A DNA stretch of 22,832 bases from assembly GCA_002396205.1 (NCBI GenBank), contig DGXB01000008.1, forward strand, positions 1 through 22,832. Reading direction: 5' to 3'. Each line of letters starts with the position of its first letter. The stretch's first letter is position 1. This DNA comes from Bacteroidales bacterium UBA4243 (GTDB lineage Bacteria; Bacteroidota; Bacteroidia; Bacteroidales; F082). Positions 7,175-14,996 of the stretch are shown in pieces. The notes beneath the pieces are model-generated. The model was not told the DNA's origin and searched no databases. It worked only from the letters and a program-made list of their open reading frames with translations. Both the position numbers and the translations under genes were made by a program.

Positions 7175-10100
7175 TCATTTCTTCTTTGAGGTGCTCTCTT
7201 CTTCGATTTGTTTGTCTTTCTTGTTGCCTTTCATCAGCACATAGGCGAACGGGGTCGACAGGAAGACGGACGAGAACGTACCGGCCAGCACACCAATCAA
7301 CAGGGCGAAGATGAAGCCACGGATGGTGTCGCCACCGAAGATGAAGATGGCGAGCAACACGACCAAGGTCGAACCCGATGTGTTGAACGAACGGGTCAAG
7401 GTGCTGTTGACTGCGCTCACCATGTTGTCCTTCCAAGAGGCTTTCGGGTGCAGGTTGACGTTTTCACGTACACGGTCGAAGATAACCACGGTGGCGTTGA
7501 TGGAGTAACCAATGACGGTCAGCACGGCGGCGATGAAGCTTTGGTCGACTTCCATGGTGAAGGGCAGGATGTTGTAGAACAACGAATACATACCCAACAC
7601 GATGAGCGAGTCTTGAGCCAGAGCCATAATGGAGGCCACACCATATTGCCATTTCTTGAATCGGATGGCGATGTAGACAAACATCAGGGCCAGAGCCACG
7701 ATGATGGCCCAAATGGACTTGCGGGTGACGTCGCTGGCGATGGTGGCACCGACTTTCTGGGTGCTCAAGATGCCCACGGTCTCGTCTTCCGAAGAGAATT
7801 GGTTCATGCTCAGCTCGTTCTTGTAAAGGCCTTTCAGGTTGTTGTAGAGGATGGTTTGAAGCACGCTGTCGACAGCGGGGCTGTCGTTCTTGATCAAGAA
7901 CTTGGTCGTGATCTTCACCTGACCGTTCGTACCGTAGGTCTTCACTTCGGGTGTCGACCAGTCTTCCACTTCTTGGTCGTCTCTCATTTGCAGGGTGCTG
8001 TGGATGGCGTTCTTGTCGATGTTGACGTCAGCCAAGGCTTCGCGAACGGTCTCAACCTTCATGTTCGGGTCGTCGAATTGGACGACGTAGTTGCGGCCAC
8101 CAGTGAAGTCGATGCCGAGATTCAGGCCACGGATGGCGAGCGAACCCAAGCTGACCACGAGGAAGCAGATGCAGATGATGAACGAGGTCTTGCGGATGCC
8201 GATGAAGTCGTAATGCTTGTCTTGCAAGAAATTGCGAGTCCATTCGGTGGAGAAGCTGATCTCTTTGTCCTTGTTCAGCATACGGTCGAAAATCAGACGG
8301 CTGATGAAAATGGAGGTGAACAAGGATGTGAGGATACCGATGCAGAGGGTGACGGCGAAGCTGTGTACAGGACCCGTACCCAAGATAATCAGGATGATAC
8401 CGGTAATCAAGGTGGTGACGTTACCGTCGATGATGGCCGAATAAGCGTTCTTGTAACCGTCGGCGATGGCGAGCTTGATGCCCTTGCCAGCTTTCACTTC
8501 TTCCTTGATACGCTCGAAGATAATCACGTTCGAGTCGACGGCCATACCCAAAGTCAGTACGATACCAGCGATGCCAGGCAGTGTCAGCACGGAGCCGAGG
8601 CAAGCCAACACACCGAACAGGAAGAACACGTTGACCAGCAAGGCGACATCGGCCACGAGACCGGCTTTTTTGTAGAAGAACACCATGTAGACCAGCACGA
8701 GGATGAAGGCAAACACCATACTCCACATACCTTTTTGCACGGCTTCCTTACCCAGCGAAGGACCAACGACCTGCTCTTCCAAGATACGGGCGGGAGCGGG
8801 CAGCTTACCGGCCTTCAGGATGTTGGCCAAGTCTTGGGCCTCCTCGATGGTCATGCCGCCACCGCTGATGGACGAACGACCGTTCGGGATTTCGCCGTTG
8901 ACGACGGGGAAGCTGTAAACATAGTCGTCGAGGACGATGGCGATTTGCTTGCCCACGTTCTCGCCGGTGAGGCGCTTCCAGGCCTTGGCACCTTCGGGGT
9001 TCATCTGGATGGTGACTTCCACTTGGTTGCCCTGGCCATAGTCTTGACGGGCGTCGGTGATGACTTCGCCACCGAGGGCGCACTTGTTGTCGCGCGACAT
9101 CTTGAGGGCCACGAGGTCGAGCATCTCGACTTTCTCGCCGTTCTGTCCGTCGTAGGACGAAGGCTTCACGGTCCAGGCAAGTTTCATGTTGCGCGGGAAG
9201 ATGTTCATGGCTTTGGCTTCGGCGAGCATTTGGTTGATGGCGGCGGTGTCTTTCACCTGGGCCATGCCAACGCGGGCCGAGTTGCCATAGAGGCCGCCCA
9301 TGTTGAGTAAATAAATCAAGGGATGGCTTTCGGCGAATTGGTTGACGTCTTCTTCTTCGTTCACTTCCTCGTCCTTGTTTTCGGCCAGTTCGCTGAGGAG
9401 GTCGCCGTCGCTGGTGGTGCTGTCGGCAGCGGCCACTTGGGTGTTGGTGCTGTCGGCGGCGTTCACTTCGCCTTCAGTGCCTTCTTCCATGGCAGGCTCT
9501 TCGGCAGGCTGTTCGACATTGGTCTCTTCCAACGAGCTTTTGGCCTTTTTGGTTTGGGCCAGTCTGTTGTCAGCATCGATGAAGTATTGTTGCACTTCGG
9601 CGAGGTTGTAGGTCTCCCAGAACTCGAGTTGTGCAGTTCCTTGGAGGAGCTTACGCACACGCTCCGGATCCTTGATGCCAGGCAATTCGACCAAGATGCG
9701 GCCTGAGTTTTCGAGCTTTTGGATGTTGGGCTGGGCCACGCCGAAACGGTCGATACGGGTGCCGAGGATTTGGTAGGAACGGTCGATGGCGCCGTCGCTT
9801 TCGCTCTTCAACACCTTCAACACTTCGCTGTTGGTGGAGTTGACGGTGATGCCTTTGTCCTTGAACTCATAGAGGAAAATAGAAGCAAGTCGGGCATCGG
9901 GATTGTTTGCTTTTTGGGCTGCTTCTTCGAAGGCTTGGCCGAAAAGGGTGACGAAGTCGCCTTCGCTCTTTTCCTGTCTTTGTGTGGCCAATGACATGGC
10001 TTCCAAGAAAATGGGGTCTTGCGAATTGCCCGACAAGGCGTTCACAATGTCTTTCACCGAGACTTCAAGGGTGACGTTCATACCGCCCTTCAAGTCCAGA

Positions 10101-10384
10101 CCCAAGTTGATTTCTCTTTCTTTCGCATCGCGATAGGTGTACTTCTTAACCAGCAGGTTATACACATTCACGTTGCTAACCGAGTCAAGATAATAGGTTT
10201 CCCTCTCGTCCTTGAGAAGATTGAACTTTGACTCGTCTCCGTTTGCCAGTTTGGTAGCCTCTGCTTCAGCAAACTTCTCTGCCTTGCTTTCAACTCGCTT
10301 GGTCACCAAAGTGAAAGAGAGCTGATAGAGAAAGATCAGCGCGAAGATGATGGCTATCGTCCTGATTGCTCCTTTGTTTTGCAT
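7175..10384 (-). CDS. secDF: protein translocase subunit SecDF (fused SecD and SecF)
   Basis: This is a 1069-residue inner-membrane protein that uses the proton gradient to pull Sec substrates across the membrane. An N-terminal membrane segment (about 9-27) is followed by the periplasmic P1 region with LGLDLKGGMNV near residue 91. The SecD membrane domain holds GMAVDSNVIIFERIKEE near 606-620. The SecF half begins near residue 740, with LGIDFTGGRNYV near 753, and carries ATVVIFDRVRENV near 965. The conserved Asp of both VDSN and the SecF counterpart region fits an active pump. Between about 275 and 351 lies a low-complexity, Glu- and Thr-rich linker not found in short SecD proteins. The fused form is normal for Bacteroidota. 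A -33/-7 promoter precedes the gene and a terminator follows it, so it is probably transcribed alone. Confidence 0.97.
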   Translation of the reverse strand: MQNKGAIRTIAIIFALIFLYQLSFTLVTKRVESKAEKFAEAEATKLANGDESKFNLLKDERETYYLDSVSNVNVYNLLVKKYTYRDAKEREINLGLDLKGGMNVTLEVSVKDIVNALSGNSQDPIFLEAMSLATQRQEKSEGDFVTLFGQAFEEAAQKANNPDARLASIFLYEFKDKGITVNSTNSEVLKVLKSESDGAIDRSYQILGTRIDRFGVAQPNIQKLENSGRILVELPGIKDPERVRKLLQGTAQLEFWETYNLAEVQQYFIDADNRLAQTKKAKSSLEETNVEQPAEEPAMEEGTEGEVNAADSTNTQVAAADSTTSDGDLLSELAENKDEEVNEEEDVNQFAESHPLIYLLNMGGLYGNSARVGMAQVKDTAAINQMLAEAKAMNIFPRNMKLAWTVKPSSYDGQNGEKVEMLDLVALKMSRDNKCALGGEVITDARQDYGQGNQVEVTIQMNPEGAKAWKRLTGENVGKQIAIVLDDYVYSFPVVNGEIPNGRSSISGGGMTIEEAQDLANILKAGKLPAPARILEEQVVGPSLGKEAVQKGMWSMVFAFILVLVYMVFFYKKAGLVADVALLVNVFFLFGVLACLGSVLTLPGIAGIVLTLGMAVDSNVIIFERIKEEVKAGKGIKLAIADGYKNAYSAIIDGNVTTLITGIILIILGTGPVHSFAVTLCIGILTSLFTSIFISRLIFDRMLNKDKEISFSTEWTRNFLQDKHYDFIGIRKTSFIICICFLVVSLGSLAIRGLNLGIDFTGGRNYVVQFDDPNMKVETVREALADVNIDKNAIHSTLQMRDDQEVEDWSTPEVKTYGTNGQVKITTKFLIKNDSPAVDSVLQTILYNNLKGLYKNELSMNQFSSEDETVGILSTQKVGATIASDVTRKSIWAIIVALALMFVYIAIRFKKWQYGVASIMALAQDSLIVLGMYSLFYNILPFTMEVDQSFIAAVLTVIGYSINATVVIFDRVRENVNLHPKASWKDNMVSAVNSTLTRSFNTSGSTLVVLLAIFIFGGDTIRGFIFALLIGVLAGTFSSVFLSTPFAYVLMKGNKKDKQIEEESTSKKK

Positions 10385-10461
10385 TGTAAAACTAATTTAA
10401 TTATTTGACTTTTAATTTGTTGAATTTTCTTTTTCGCTCTTTTTACTCAAATTCGAGCCTG

Positions 10462-10493
10462 CAAAAATAGGATTTTTCTTTACAATTGCCAAA
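10462..10493 (-). promoter_or_regulatory. secDF promoter
   Basis: The minus strand shows TTTG (10493-10490), a 20-base spacer, then TATTTTTG (10469-10462). This matches the Bacteroidota primary-sigma consensus TTTG-N19-21-TAnnTTTG. The box ends 77 bases before the secDF ATG, leaving an AT-rich leader of roughly 70 bases. The rest of the 10385-10566 gap is AT-rich with no other element that I can support. Confidence 0.8.
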
Positions 10494-10566
10494 AAATACT
10501 TTTTTCATCCACTTTTTTTATTCCTTTTTTTGAAGCTGAAATATTGATTAAATAATTATAAATCAG

Positions 10567-11886
10567 TTATTTGTATTTTAACCACTTGAAAATTTCCTTG
10601 TATGAAAGTTTTTTTCCGTACATCAGTATGCCTGTGCGGTAGATTTTGGCGGCCAACCACGTCATCAAGACGAAGGTGGCGGCCAAAAGCAAGACCGAGA
10701 CCACGATTTGCCAGATGGGCACGCCGAACGGTATCCTCACCATCATCGAGATGGGGGAAGTGAACGGAATCATCGACAGCCAAACCGAGAGTGCGCCGTC
10801 GGGATTGTTGACGATGTAGAACGACGAAATGATGGCGACCATCAGCGGCACGGTCACAGGCAGCGTGAACTGCTGCGAGTCGGTGTTGTTGTCGACCAAC
10901 GAACCGATGGCGGCATACAAGGTGGCATAGAGCAGGTATCCCAAAATGAAGAAAACCAGGAAGCTGACGATGATGGTGCCGAAGTCGATGGAATGGACGA
11001 TTTGCAGGATGTTTTGCACGTTCTCGTTGTTCACGATGTCGGTGGAGGTGATTTCTTGGCTCATCAGGGTGCCTTGCGACAGGATTTCGGGGTTGCTGAG
11101 TCCGACGAAGGCCGAGAAGCCCACATAGAGCACGCCCGTCAGCAAAATCCAGAGCACAAACTGGGTGAGGGCGACCAACGAAACGCCGATGATCTTGCCC
11201 ATCATCAGCTGGAATGGCTTCACCGAACTGATGATGACTTCGATGATGCGGTTGGTCTTTTCTTCCGAAACGCCTTGCATCACCTGGCCGCCAAAGAAGA
11301 TGATGAACATGTAGACCAACAGGGCCAAGACGATGCCGAGGGTGAACTGCACTTGGGTGAAGGTCTCTTTCTCGTTGCCTTTTTCGTCCATGCGCATTAC
11401 CGACAGGTTGACGCTGGTTTTCACGGCGCTGACGATCTCAGGGTCGACGCCCTTGGCCATCAGCTTCTGATCCTCGATTTCTTTTTGCATCACGCTGCTG
11501 ATGTAGGTCTCCATTTCCATCGGCACCTGCCTGATGCTGTAGACGACGGCATTCGACGGGATGTTGAGTTGTGTGGGCGGCACGTAGAGCGCCATGTCGA
11601 ACACACCGGTTTTCACCATTTCCTTGACCGAGTCGATGGGCTGGCCGGGCATGTTGACGAAGGTGCGTTGCTCGTTGCTTTTGAAGCTGTCCTCAAACCA
11701 ATGGCTCTCGTCGACGACGGCGATGCGCATGTTCTGGCTGCTTGAGCCTGAGTTGAGGGCGAGCATGATGGGGATGATATACATGGCCGCCATCAGCAGC
11801 GGGCCGAGGAAGGTCATGATGAGGAAGCTGCGCTTGCGCACTCGCGTCAGGTATTCGCGCTTGATGATGAGTCCGATCTTGTTCAT
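10567..11886 (-). CDS. ABC-2 type transporter permease (NatB/YhaP-like)
   Basis: The 439-residue protein has the architecture of exporter permeases of the NatB type. One N-terminal membrane segment (about 20-44) follows a basic stretch (KREYLTRVRKRSF). A large extracytoplasmic domain spans about 45-180. A membrane domain from about 184 to 415 has five or six hydrophobic helices and ends in a basic tail. The motif EEKTNRIIEVIISSVKPFQL in the first loop of the membrane domain is typical of this family. The ATG at 11886 overlaps the stop of the ATPase gene by 4 bases (ATGA), so the subunits are translationally coupled. Sodium or drug export has been shown for relatives, but the substrate here cannot be read from sequence. 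Confidence 0.9.
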   Translation of the reverse strand: MNKIGLIIKREYLTRVRKRSFLIMTFLGPLLMAAMYIIPIMLALNSGSSSQNMRIAVVDESHWFEDSFKSNEQRTFVNMPGQPIDSVKEMVKTGVFDMALYVPPTQLNIPSNAVVYSIRQVPMEMETYISSVMQKEIEDQKLMAKGVDPEIVSAVKTSVNLSVMRMDEKGNEKETFTQVQFTLGIVLALLVYMFIIFFGGQVMQGVSEEKTNRIIEVIISSVKPFQLMMGKIIGVSLVALTQFVLWILLTGVLYVGFSAFVGLSNPEILSQGTLMSQEITSTDIVNNENVQNILQIVHSIDFGTIIVSFLVFFILGYLLYATLYAAIGSLVDNNTDSQQFTLPVTVPLMVAIISSFYIVNNPDGALSVWLSMIPFTSPISMMVRIPFGVPIWQIVVSVLLLAATFVLMTWLAAKIYRTGILMYGKKLSYKEIFKWLKYK

Positions 11887-12806
11887 GAGGCTTGGTTTTG
11901 GGATTGCACTTCTTGGATGAAAATGTCGTTCATCGAGGGGAGGACTTCCTTGAAGGCGACGATTTGCCCGATGCCGAGCAACCGCGCAATCAGTTCGTTC
12001 GAGTCGGCGCTGAACAGCGTGAGCTTGGTTTCGTCGGGCAGGTCGGTTTGTTCCACCTTTATATTATTATAGGTGTCGCCCAAGGCGTAGATGGGGTTGG
12101 GGTCGTCGGCACGGACGATGATTTCCCTTTGGTGCGTGTCGTGCTGCCGCTTGATGTCGTTCACACGGCCTTGCAGTATGCTTTTCCCGTGGTTGATGAG
12201 GGTGATGCAGTCGCAAAGCTCCTCCACCGAGGCCATGTTGTGGGTCGAGAGGAGGATGGTGGCGCCCTTGTCGCGCAATTCGAGGATGGCTTCCTTCAAG
12301 AGGTTGGCGTTGATGGGGTCGAAGCCGCTGAAGGGTTCGTCGAAGATGAGGATCTGTGGGTCGTGGATGATGGTGGTGATGAACTGCACTTTCTGTTGCA
12401 TTCCTTTCGACAGCTCTTCCACTTTTTTGTCCCACCAGCCGCCAATCTCGAACTTGTCGAACCATGTTTTCAGCCTTTTTTGCGCTTCGGCCTTCTTGAC
12501 ACCTTTCAGCTCGGCCAGATAGATGGCTTGCTCGCCGACTTTCATCTTCTTGTAAAGGCCGCGTTCCTCGGGCAGGTAGCCGATTTGGGCGATGTGCTTT
12601 TGCGACAGCAGCTCGCCGTTGATGCGCACCTCGCCGCTGTCGGGGGCGGTGATTTGGTTGAGGATGCGGATGAGGGTGGTCTTGCCTGCGCCATTGGGAC
12701 CCAAAAGACCGTAGATGCACTGCTCAGGGATGTCAATGCACATACGGTCTAAGGCGATGTGGTCGGCGTATTTCTTTGTGACCTCGTTGATGGTGATGTT
12801 TGCCAT
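11883..12806 (-). CDS. ABC transporter ATP-binding protein (NatA-like)
   Basis: This 307-residue ATPase energises the permease encoded directly after it. Walker A is GPNGAGKT (36-43) and the signature is LSKGM (132-136) in place of the usual LSGGQ. Walker B is ILIFDE (152-157) in the phrase DEPFSGFDP, and the switch His is in STHNM (His189). The C-terminal extension from about 225 to 307 is the DUF4162-like tail common in NatA-type exporter ATPases. The LSKGM-QQK signature and the PEERGLYKKM motif are characteristic of this exporter subgroup. It overlaps the permease gene by 4 bases. Upstream it is separated from dnaJ by a block of extragenic repeats, so whether it has its own promoter is unclear. 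Confidence 0.94.
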   Translation of the reverse strand: MANITINEVTKKYADHIALDRMCIDIPEQCIYGLLGPNGAGKTTLIRILNQITAPDSGEVRINGELLSQKHIAQIGYLPEERGLYKKMKVGEQAIYLAELKGVKKAEAQKRLKTWFDKFEIGGWWDKKVEELSKGMQQKVQFITTIIHDPQILIFDEPFSGFDPINANLLKEAILELRDKGATILLSTHNMASVEELCDCITLINHGKSILQGRVNDIKRQHDTHQREIIVRADDPNPIYALGDTYNNIKVEQTDLPDETKLTLFSADSNELIARLLGIGQIVAFKEVLPSMNDIFIQEVQSQNQAS

Positions 12807-12846
12807 TTCTTGTCGTTTCTGGCCTTTGGCTTTGGCTTGTTTGGCC

Positions 12847-12915
12847 GTTAGCTTTTAGCTTTCAGCCATTAGCTTTAGTAGCTTAAATGCTAACAGCTAA
12901 TGGCTAATAGCTAAC
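12847..12915. repeat. extragenic inverted repeat made of TTAGCT/GGCTAAT words
   Basis: An imperfect left arm (12847-12874, starting GTTAGCT and ending GCCATTAGCT) faces a right arm (12895-12915, AGCTAATGG through TAGCTAAC). Both arms are themselves built of short repeated words such as AGCTAA and GGCTAAT. Flanking bases at 12916-12947 repeat TTGCCA and GGCCAGTTGCC. It lies between dnaJ and the ABC ATPase gene, where its RNA could fold into a stem. This is typical of REP-like elements in Bacteroidota, but no second copy is seen in the window. Confidence 0.75.
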
Positions 12916-12958
12916 TGACAATTGCCAGAGGCCAGTTGCCAATAGCCACGAAAATGTT

Positions 12959-14149
12959 TTAATTGAAATAATCCTTAATCTTGCTGAAAAAGCTCTTCTC
13001 CTCGGCGGTGGGGTTGGGCTTGAAGTTCTCCGACTCGGCGAGTTGCTTAAGCAGTTCCTCTTCTTTCTTGTTGAATTTCTTCGGCACCCACACGTTGACG
13101 TTGACGAGCATGTCGCCCGTGCCATAGCCGTTGAGGATGGGCAAGCCTTTCCCTCTCAACCTGAGCACCTTGCCACTCTGTGTGCCAGGGGCAATCTTCA
13201 CCCTCACCTTGCCGTCGATGGTGGGCACTTCGGCCTGGGTTCCCATGATGGCTTCGGGGATGGTGATGAACAGGTTGTAGATCAAAGTGCTTTCGTCGCG
13301 CTCAAACTCGGGGTGGGCTTCTTCTTCGATGAGGACGAGCAGGTCGCCATTCACTCCGTTGTGAGGACCAGCGTTGCCTTTGCCGCGCATGGTGAGCTGC
13401 ATGCCTTCGCCCACACCGGCAGGGATGTCGATTTCGATGATTTCGTCACCTTTCATGATGCCTTCGCCGCCGCAGTGGGTGCACTTCTTCTTGATGACGG
13501 TGCCTTGCCCGCCACAGGTGGGGCACACCGAGGCGGTCTGCATCTGCCCGAAGAACGAGTTGACCGTCTGCACCACTTGGCCGCGACCGTGGCAAGTGGG
13601 ACAAGTCTCCGTTTCGCCGTTCTCCGAGCCGCTGCCGTGGCAATGTGTGCAGGCGACATACTTGTTCACCTTGATTTTCTTCTTCACGCCATGGGCGATT
13701 TCCTGAAGGTTGAGCTTCACCTTGACGCGGATGTTGGAGCCGCGCTGACGGATGGTGCCGCCACGGCTGCCTCCTCCAAATCCGCTGAAACCGCTGAAAC
13801 CGCCGCCGCCGAAGTCGAAGCCGCGACCGAACACGCTGTTCAGGATGTCGTTCAGGTCGAAGTCGGCGAAGCCACTGAAGCCGCCACCGGCCGAGCCGCC
13901 GTCCATGCCGGCGAAGCCGTACTTGTCGTAGCGGGCTTTCTTGTTGGCATCGCTCAACACGGAGTAGGCCTCCGAGGCTTCCTTGAAGTTCTCCTCAGCG
14001 GTCTTTTTCTCGGCATCGGTGCCGTTCACCCACTTGTCAGGATGCCATTTCAAGGCAGCCTTACGGTAGGCGCTCTTTATCTCGTCGGGCGTGGAGTTCT
14101 TGTTCACCCCAAGCACCTCGTAGTAGTCTCTTTTTTGTTTGTCTGCCAT
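12959..14149 (-). CDS. dnaJ: molecular chaperone DnaJ (type I Hsp40)
   Basis: This 396-residue co-chaperone stimulates the ATPase of DnaK and delivers unfolded clients in the cytosol. The J domain carries HPD at residues 36-38. It is followed by a Gly/Phe-rich region (about 84-133) and then the zinc-binding domain. All four CxxCxGxG motifs are present: CTHCHGSG, CPTCHGRG, CPTCGGQG and CTHCGGEG. The two beta-barrel client-binding domains and a helical C-terminus ending in SFFSKIKDYFN complete a full-length type I DnaJ. The J domain has a small insertion after HPDKW (VNGTDAEKKTAEEN), a common variant. A good ribosome-binding site (AAAGGAG) precedes the ATG at 14149. It lies downstream of grpE with a long hairpin between them. 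Confidence 0.97.
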   Translation of the reverse strand: MADKQKRDYYEVLGVNKNSTPDEIKSAYRKAALKWHPDKWVNGTDAEKKTAEENFKEASEAYSVLSDANKKARYDKYGFAGMDGGSAGGGFSGFADFDLNDILNSVFGRGFDFGGGGFSGFSGFGGGSRGGTIRQRGSNIRVKVKLNLQEIAHGVKKKIKVNKYVACTHCHGSGSENGETETCPTCHGRGQVVQTVNSFFGQMQTASVCPTCGGQGTVIKKKCTHCGGEGIMKGDEIIEIDIPAGVGEGMQLTMRGKGNAGPHNGVNGDLLVLIEEEAHPEFERDESTLIYNLFITIPEAIMGTQAEVPTIDGKVRVKIAPGTQSGKVLRLRGKGLPILNGYGTGDMLVNVNVWVPKKFNKKEEELLKQLAESENFKPNPTAEEKSFFSKIKDYFN

Positions 14150-14173
14150 TTGTTTTTCTCCTTTCCTTGTCGC

Positions 14174-14257
14174 CGCTTTGCGTCATTGCGAGCGAAGCGA
14201 AGCAATCCAGAAGGTTTTTCGCCTGGACTGCTTCGTGCCTCGCAGTGACGCGAAGCG
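14174..14257. repeat. long imperfect palindrome between grpE and dnaJ
   Basis: The left arm (14174-14210) and right arm (14223-14257) pair over about 35 positions around a 12-base loop. The left arm contains GCGTCATTGCGAG and AGCGAAGCAATCCAG, and the right arm contains CTGGACTGCTTCG and CTCGCAGTGACGC. Several differences between the arms are T-G wobble pairs, so the RNA would still fold. The words TCATTGCGAG and GAAGCAATCC belong to a widely distributed class of extragenic palindromes in bacteria. In the transcript it would sit between the grpE stop and the dnaJ ribosome-binding site. Confidence 0.85.
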
Positions 14258-14267
14258 TGTATAAGCG

Positions 14268-14906
14268 TTAGTTACCGACGACCACTCGGGCGAAGCGTAT
14301 CACCTTGCCGTTCAGCTTGTAGCCTTTCTGGATGACGTCCAGAACCTTGCCTTTCTTGTCCTCTTCGGGAGCCGGAATCATGGTCAAGGCCTCGTGCTCG
14401 TCAGTGTTGAAGTCGACGCCCATGGCCTCGATTTCCTCCAAGCCTTTCTTTTTCAAGGTGTCTTTCAACTTGTTGAAAATCAGCGTAACGCCTTGCAGGT
14501 CGGCTTCGTTGCCGTTTTTCTCCATGTTTTGCAGGGCACGCTCGAAGTCGTCGAAGACGGGCAAGATGTCCTTGATGACGCTCTCGGAGGCCGTAGCGGT
14601 CAGGTCGAGTTTTTCCTTGGCCGTGCGTTTGCGGAAGTTGTCGAACTCGGCTTGCAGGCGCAGGTGCTTGTCGTTCAGTTCTGCAAATTTGGCTTTTTCC
14701 TCTTCCAAGGCCTTTTCTTGGGCATGACGGATCCTGAACCTTTTTGACTTTTTGTCCGAAACCGTGTCATTGGGTGTTTCCTTTGTTTCCTCAATTGGGA
14801 CTTCATTGGTCTCGGCTTGGGGTCGCTCTTGGTTGGGTTCAATGTCGGGGTTGACGGTGTCTTTCAAGGCATCGTCCTGGTTGTTAACGTTTTCGTTTTC
14901 TTTCAT
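14268..14906 (-). CDS. grpE: nucleotide exchange factor GrpE
   Basis: GrpE releases ADP from DnaK, allowing a new folding cycle. The start is taken at the ATG at 14906 (MKENENVNNQ), giving 212 residues; an in-frame start 14 codons upstream adds only a basic stretch with no support. Residues 1-65 are acidic and low in complexity. A long coiled-coil helix follows (about 66-110), containing LRLQAEFDNFRKRTAKEK, a GrpE hallmark. Then come ILPVFDDFERAL and the C-terminal beta domain with FNTDEHEALTMIP and VIQKGYKLNGKVIRFARVVV. The gene precedes dnaJ on the same strand. I saw no CIRCE element (TTAGCACTC inverted repeat) upstream, so heat-shock control is not evident from sequence. The 90-base gap before the gene holds only a weak 7-bp stem at 14955-14979. 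Confidence 0.95.
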   Translation of the reverse strand: MKENENVNNQDDALKDTVNPDIEPNQERPQAETNEVPIEETKETPNDTVSDKKSKRFRIRHAQEKALEEEKAKFAELNDKHLRLQAEFDNFRKRTAKEKLDLTATASESVIKDILPVFDDFERALQNMEKNGNEADLQGVTLIFNKLKDTLKKKGLEEIEAMGVDFNTDEHEALTMIPAPEEDKKGKVLDVIQKGYKLNGKVIRFARVVVGN

Positions 14907-14996
14907 GATATGTGTTGCTTTTACTTTTTTCTCATTTTGCCGCAACAATTATCAAATCCTTTGCCAAAAGGGAAGGATTGACAAAATGGCAGTGGA

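Noticed and set aside
7208..9310. A 700-codon open frame on the plus strand opposite secDF
   Set aside because: It lies wholly antisense to a well-supported gene, is rich in His, Asp, Gly and Val, as expected from the reverse of GC-rich codons, and shows no domain.
10494..10566. A terminator for the ABC permease gene
   Set aside because: The gap is AT-rich but has only a weak 5-bp stem near the stop codon and no convincing hairpin plus T-run in the right direction.
13043..14248. A 401-codon open frame on the plus strand opposite dnaJ
   Set aside because: It is antisense to dnaJ with Ala/Val/His-rich low-complexity translation and no recognisable motif; it also runs through the palindrome at 14174-14257.
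14907..14996. A CIRCE heat-shock operator or clear promoter upstream of grpE
   Set aside because: No TTAGCACTC-type inverted repeat and no TAnnTTTG box was found; only a weak 7-bp stem at 14955-14979 without a T-run.
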